DNA of 64,000 bases from NCBI GenBank assembly GCA_965275915.1, contig CBDHYI010000007.1:1302001-1366000 (forward strand), read 5' to 3'. This document shows positions 62,828 through 64,000 of the stretch, piece by piece. Source of the stretch: JBDWFY01 sp965275915 (GTDB lineage Bacteria; Pseudomonadota; Alphaproteobacteria; Rhizobiales; Stappiaceae). Every line of letters starts with the position of its first letter. Position 1 is the first letter of the stretch. The notes under the pieces were generated by a model that had not been told where the DNA came from, made no database searches, and worked only from the letters and a program-made list of their open reading frames with translations. A program made the position numbers and the translations under genes.

Positions 62828-63843
62828 ATGTTCAGAGCGCACCGCACCGGGACGATCAGATCGAGATGTCCTACGCGGAAGCCATCCGCGATGCACTCGA
62901 TATTGCCCTGTCAAACGATCCCCGGGTCGTTCTGATGGGGGAAGATATCGGGGTCTATGGCGGCGCTTTTCAGGTGACCGGGGACCTTGTTCACAAGCAC
63001 GGCGAAAACCGGGTCATTGACACCCCGATTTCCGAGCTGGGCGGTGCGGGCGTTGCTGTCGGCGCCGCGGCGACCGGCCTGCGGCCGGTGTTTGAATTTC
63101 AGTTTTCCGACTTTTCGATGCTGGCCATGGAGCAGATATGCAACCAGGCGGCCAAAATGCGTTACATGCTCGGCGGCGCTGTCTCCGTACCGCTTGTCAT
63201 GCGGTTCCCTGCCGGATCGGGCACAGGTGCCGCCGCGCAGCACAGCCAGAGCCTGGAAGCCTGGTTCGGGCATGTGCCGGGTCTCAAAGTCATGCAGCCG
63301 GCAACGCCTTTCGATGCGAAGGGTATGGTGTTATCCGCGCTCGGAGATCCCGACCCCGTCATGATATTCGAACACAAGCTGCTCTATAAGATGAAGGGGC
63401 CGGTCCCCGGAGGATACTATACAGTTCCCCTCAACAAGGCGGACGTGCTTCGTCCGGGCACCGATGTCACGGTTGTGGCCAGTTCGATTATGGTGCACCG
63501 CGCCCTTGAAGCTGCAGACGCACTGGCGGAGTCGGGAATTTCCGCTGAAGTGATCGACCTGCGTTCCGTGCGCCCCATCGACCGGGAGACGATCATTGCG
63601 AGCGTGAAAAAAACGTCTCGTCTCATCTCTGTCTATGAAGGCGTCAAGACGCTTGGTATCGGCTCTGAAATCAGTGCGCTCATCGCGGAAAGCGAGGCGT
63701 TCGATTATCTGGATGCACCTATAATCCGGCTCGGCGGAGCAGATGCCCCCATTCCCTATAATCCGATGCTCGAAAAGGCGGCCGTCCCGCAGACCCAGGA
63801 CATTATCGACCGTGCTTCACAATTGTGCCGCGGAGCGCTCTGA
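62824..63843 (+). CDS. Acetoin/2-oxoacid dehydrogenase E1 component, beta subunit
   Basis: 339 residues with MSYAEAIRDALDIALSNDPRVVLMGEDIGVYGGAFQVT, DTPISELGGAGVAVGAAATGLRPVFEFQFSDFSMLAMEQI and the C-terminal transketolase domain EVIDLRSVRPIDRETI. It has no N-terminal lipoyl domain. Housekeeping PdhB of Alphaproteobacteria does carry one (about 460 residues), so this is probably not the main pyruvate dehydrogenase. The start overlaps the alpha stop. Confidence 0.92.
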   Translation: MNVQSAPHRDDQIEMSYAEAIRDALDIALSNDPRVVLMGEDIGVYGGAFQVTGDLVHKHGENRVIDTPISELGGAGVAVGAAATGLRPVFEFQFSDFSMLAMEQICNQAAKMRYMLGGAVSVPLVMRFPAGSGTGAAAQHSQSLEAWFGHVPGLKVMQPATPFDAKGMVLSALGDPDPVMIFEHKLLYKMKGPVPGGYYTVPLNKADVLRPGTDVTVVASSIMVHRALEAADALAESGISAEVIDLRSVRPIDRETIIASVKKTSRLISVYEGVKTLGIGSEISALIAESEAFDYLDAPIIRLGGADAPIPYNPMLEKAAVPQTQDIIDRASQLCRGAL

Positions 63844-63844
63844 C

Positions 63845-64000
63845 ATGCCAACGGAAGTGATCATGCCGAAGGTGGATATGGACATGGAATCCGGCACCAT
63901 TGCAGCCTGGCATGTGGAAGAAGGCGCCCTGGTCTCAAAAGGAGACGCTCTTTTTGACATCGAAACCGATAAAGCGGCCATGGAGGTAGAAAGCCCTGCC
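63845..64000 (+). CDS. Dihydrolipoamide acyltransferase E2, N-terminal lipoyl domain (cut by window end)
   Basis: 52 codons from ATG 63845, one base after the E1 beta stop. They encode a lipoyl domain: VIMPKVDMDMESGTIAAWHV, then DIETDKAAMEVESPA with the lipoylated Lys at residue 43. It accepts the acyl group from E1 and passes it to CoA. The rest, and any E3 gene, lie beyond the window. Confidence 0.93.
   Translation, partial: MPTEVIMPKVDMDMESGTIAAWHVEEGALVSKGDALFDIETDKAAMEVESPA

Noticed and set aside
61817..63843. Calling the E1 genes the housekeeping pyruvate dehydrogenase
   Set aside because: The beta subunit lacks the N-terminal lipoyl domain usual in alphaproteobacterial PdhB, and the context is an accessory carbohydrate operon.
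1..64000. tRNA, rRNA, CRISPR arrays, prophage or toxin-antitoxin genes
   Set aside because: Gaps were read for T-loop words, regularly spaced repeats and phage-type genes; none was convincing. The recombinase at 7384-8340 is XerD at its usual place, not an integrase.

Overview
The window is a moderately GC-rich stretch of an alphaproteobacterial chromosome. It most resembles the Hyphomicrobiales (Rhizobiales). The reasons are the chain xerD / small membrane protein / aroK-aroB-CorC / bolA / J-domain protein / cobS-cobT / rpmB, an aerobic-type cobaltochelatase, a mesaconyl-CoA hydratase of the ethylmalonyl-CoA pathway, and a 3-hydroxybutyrate dehydrogenase. Species assignment is not possible by eye. 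No tRNA, rRNA, CRISPR array or prophage was seen.

Region 1 (1-21.8 kb) is core metabolism. It holds the end of leuB, a small lipocalin-like protein, a degenerate acyl-adenylate-forming protein, asd, a beta carbonic anhydrase, a TraB/GumN protein, mesaconyl-CoA hydratase, xerD, aroK-aroB-CorC, bolA, the J-domain protein, cobS-cobT and a phytase-like esterase. It continues with a VUT-family transporter, rpmB, a DUF3108 protein, accA and a YafK-type L,D-transpeptidase lipoprotein.

Region 2 (21.9-38.2 kb) opens with an apparently intact IS5-type element and an SLC13/TrkA-C permease. Next come DUF429-pdxY-ispG (an overlapping minus-strand run), a membrane protein, a bdhA-patatin pair, a pentapeptide-repeat protein and an ABC exporter. 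A YggT protein and the Trm112 / Lon-substrate-binding / thioredoxin-TPR cluster follow, then a prolyl-tRNA editing domain.

Region 3 (38.4-52.9 kb) is accessory. An SDR dehydrogenase, UxaA-type dehydratase, amidohydrolase-type lactonase and FCD-GntR regulator form a probable oxidative sugar-acid pathway. An OmpA protein with a very long low-complexity Pro/Glu/Lys segment and an amine-oxidase fragment come next. A second GntR regulator (UTRA type) is translationally coupled to a COX2-like cupredoxin that has lost most copper ligands, followed by an NMT1/SsuA-type ABC importer. An FAH-family hydrolase, Lrp regulator, type II haloacid dehalogenase and MBL-fold hydrolase close the region.

Region 4 (53.3-64 kb) is the most coherent accessory system. 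A seven-gene minus-strand operon runs Tat-exported solute-binding protein, two permeases, MalK-type ATPase, PfkB kinase and two unrecognised proteins. It is divergent from a SAF-domain NAD(P) dehydrogenase, acetoin-dehydrogenase-like E1 alpha and beta, and an E2 cut by the window edge. The shared 280-base intergenic region has a perfect 13-base palindrome at a promoter-like hexamer. I infer import, phosphorylation/oxidation and thiamine-dependent cleavage of a ketol-type carbohydrate to an acyl-CoA. The substrate cannot be read from sequence.
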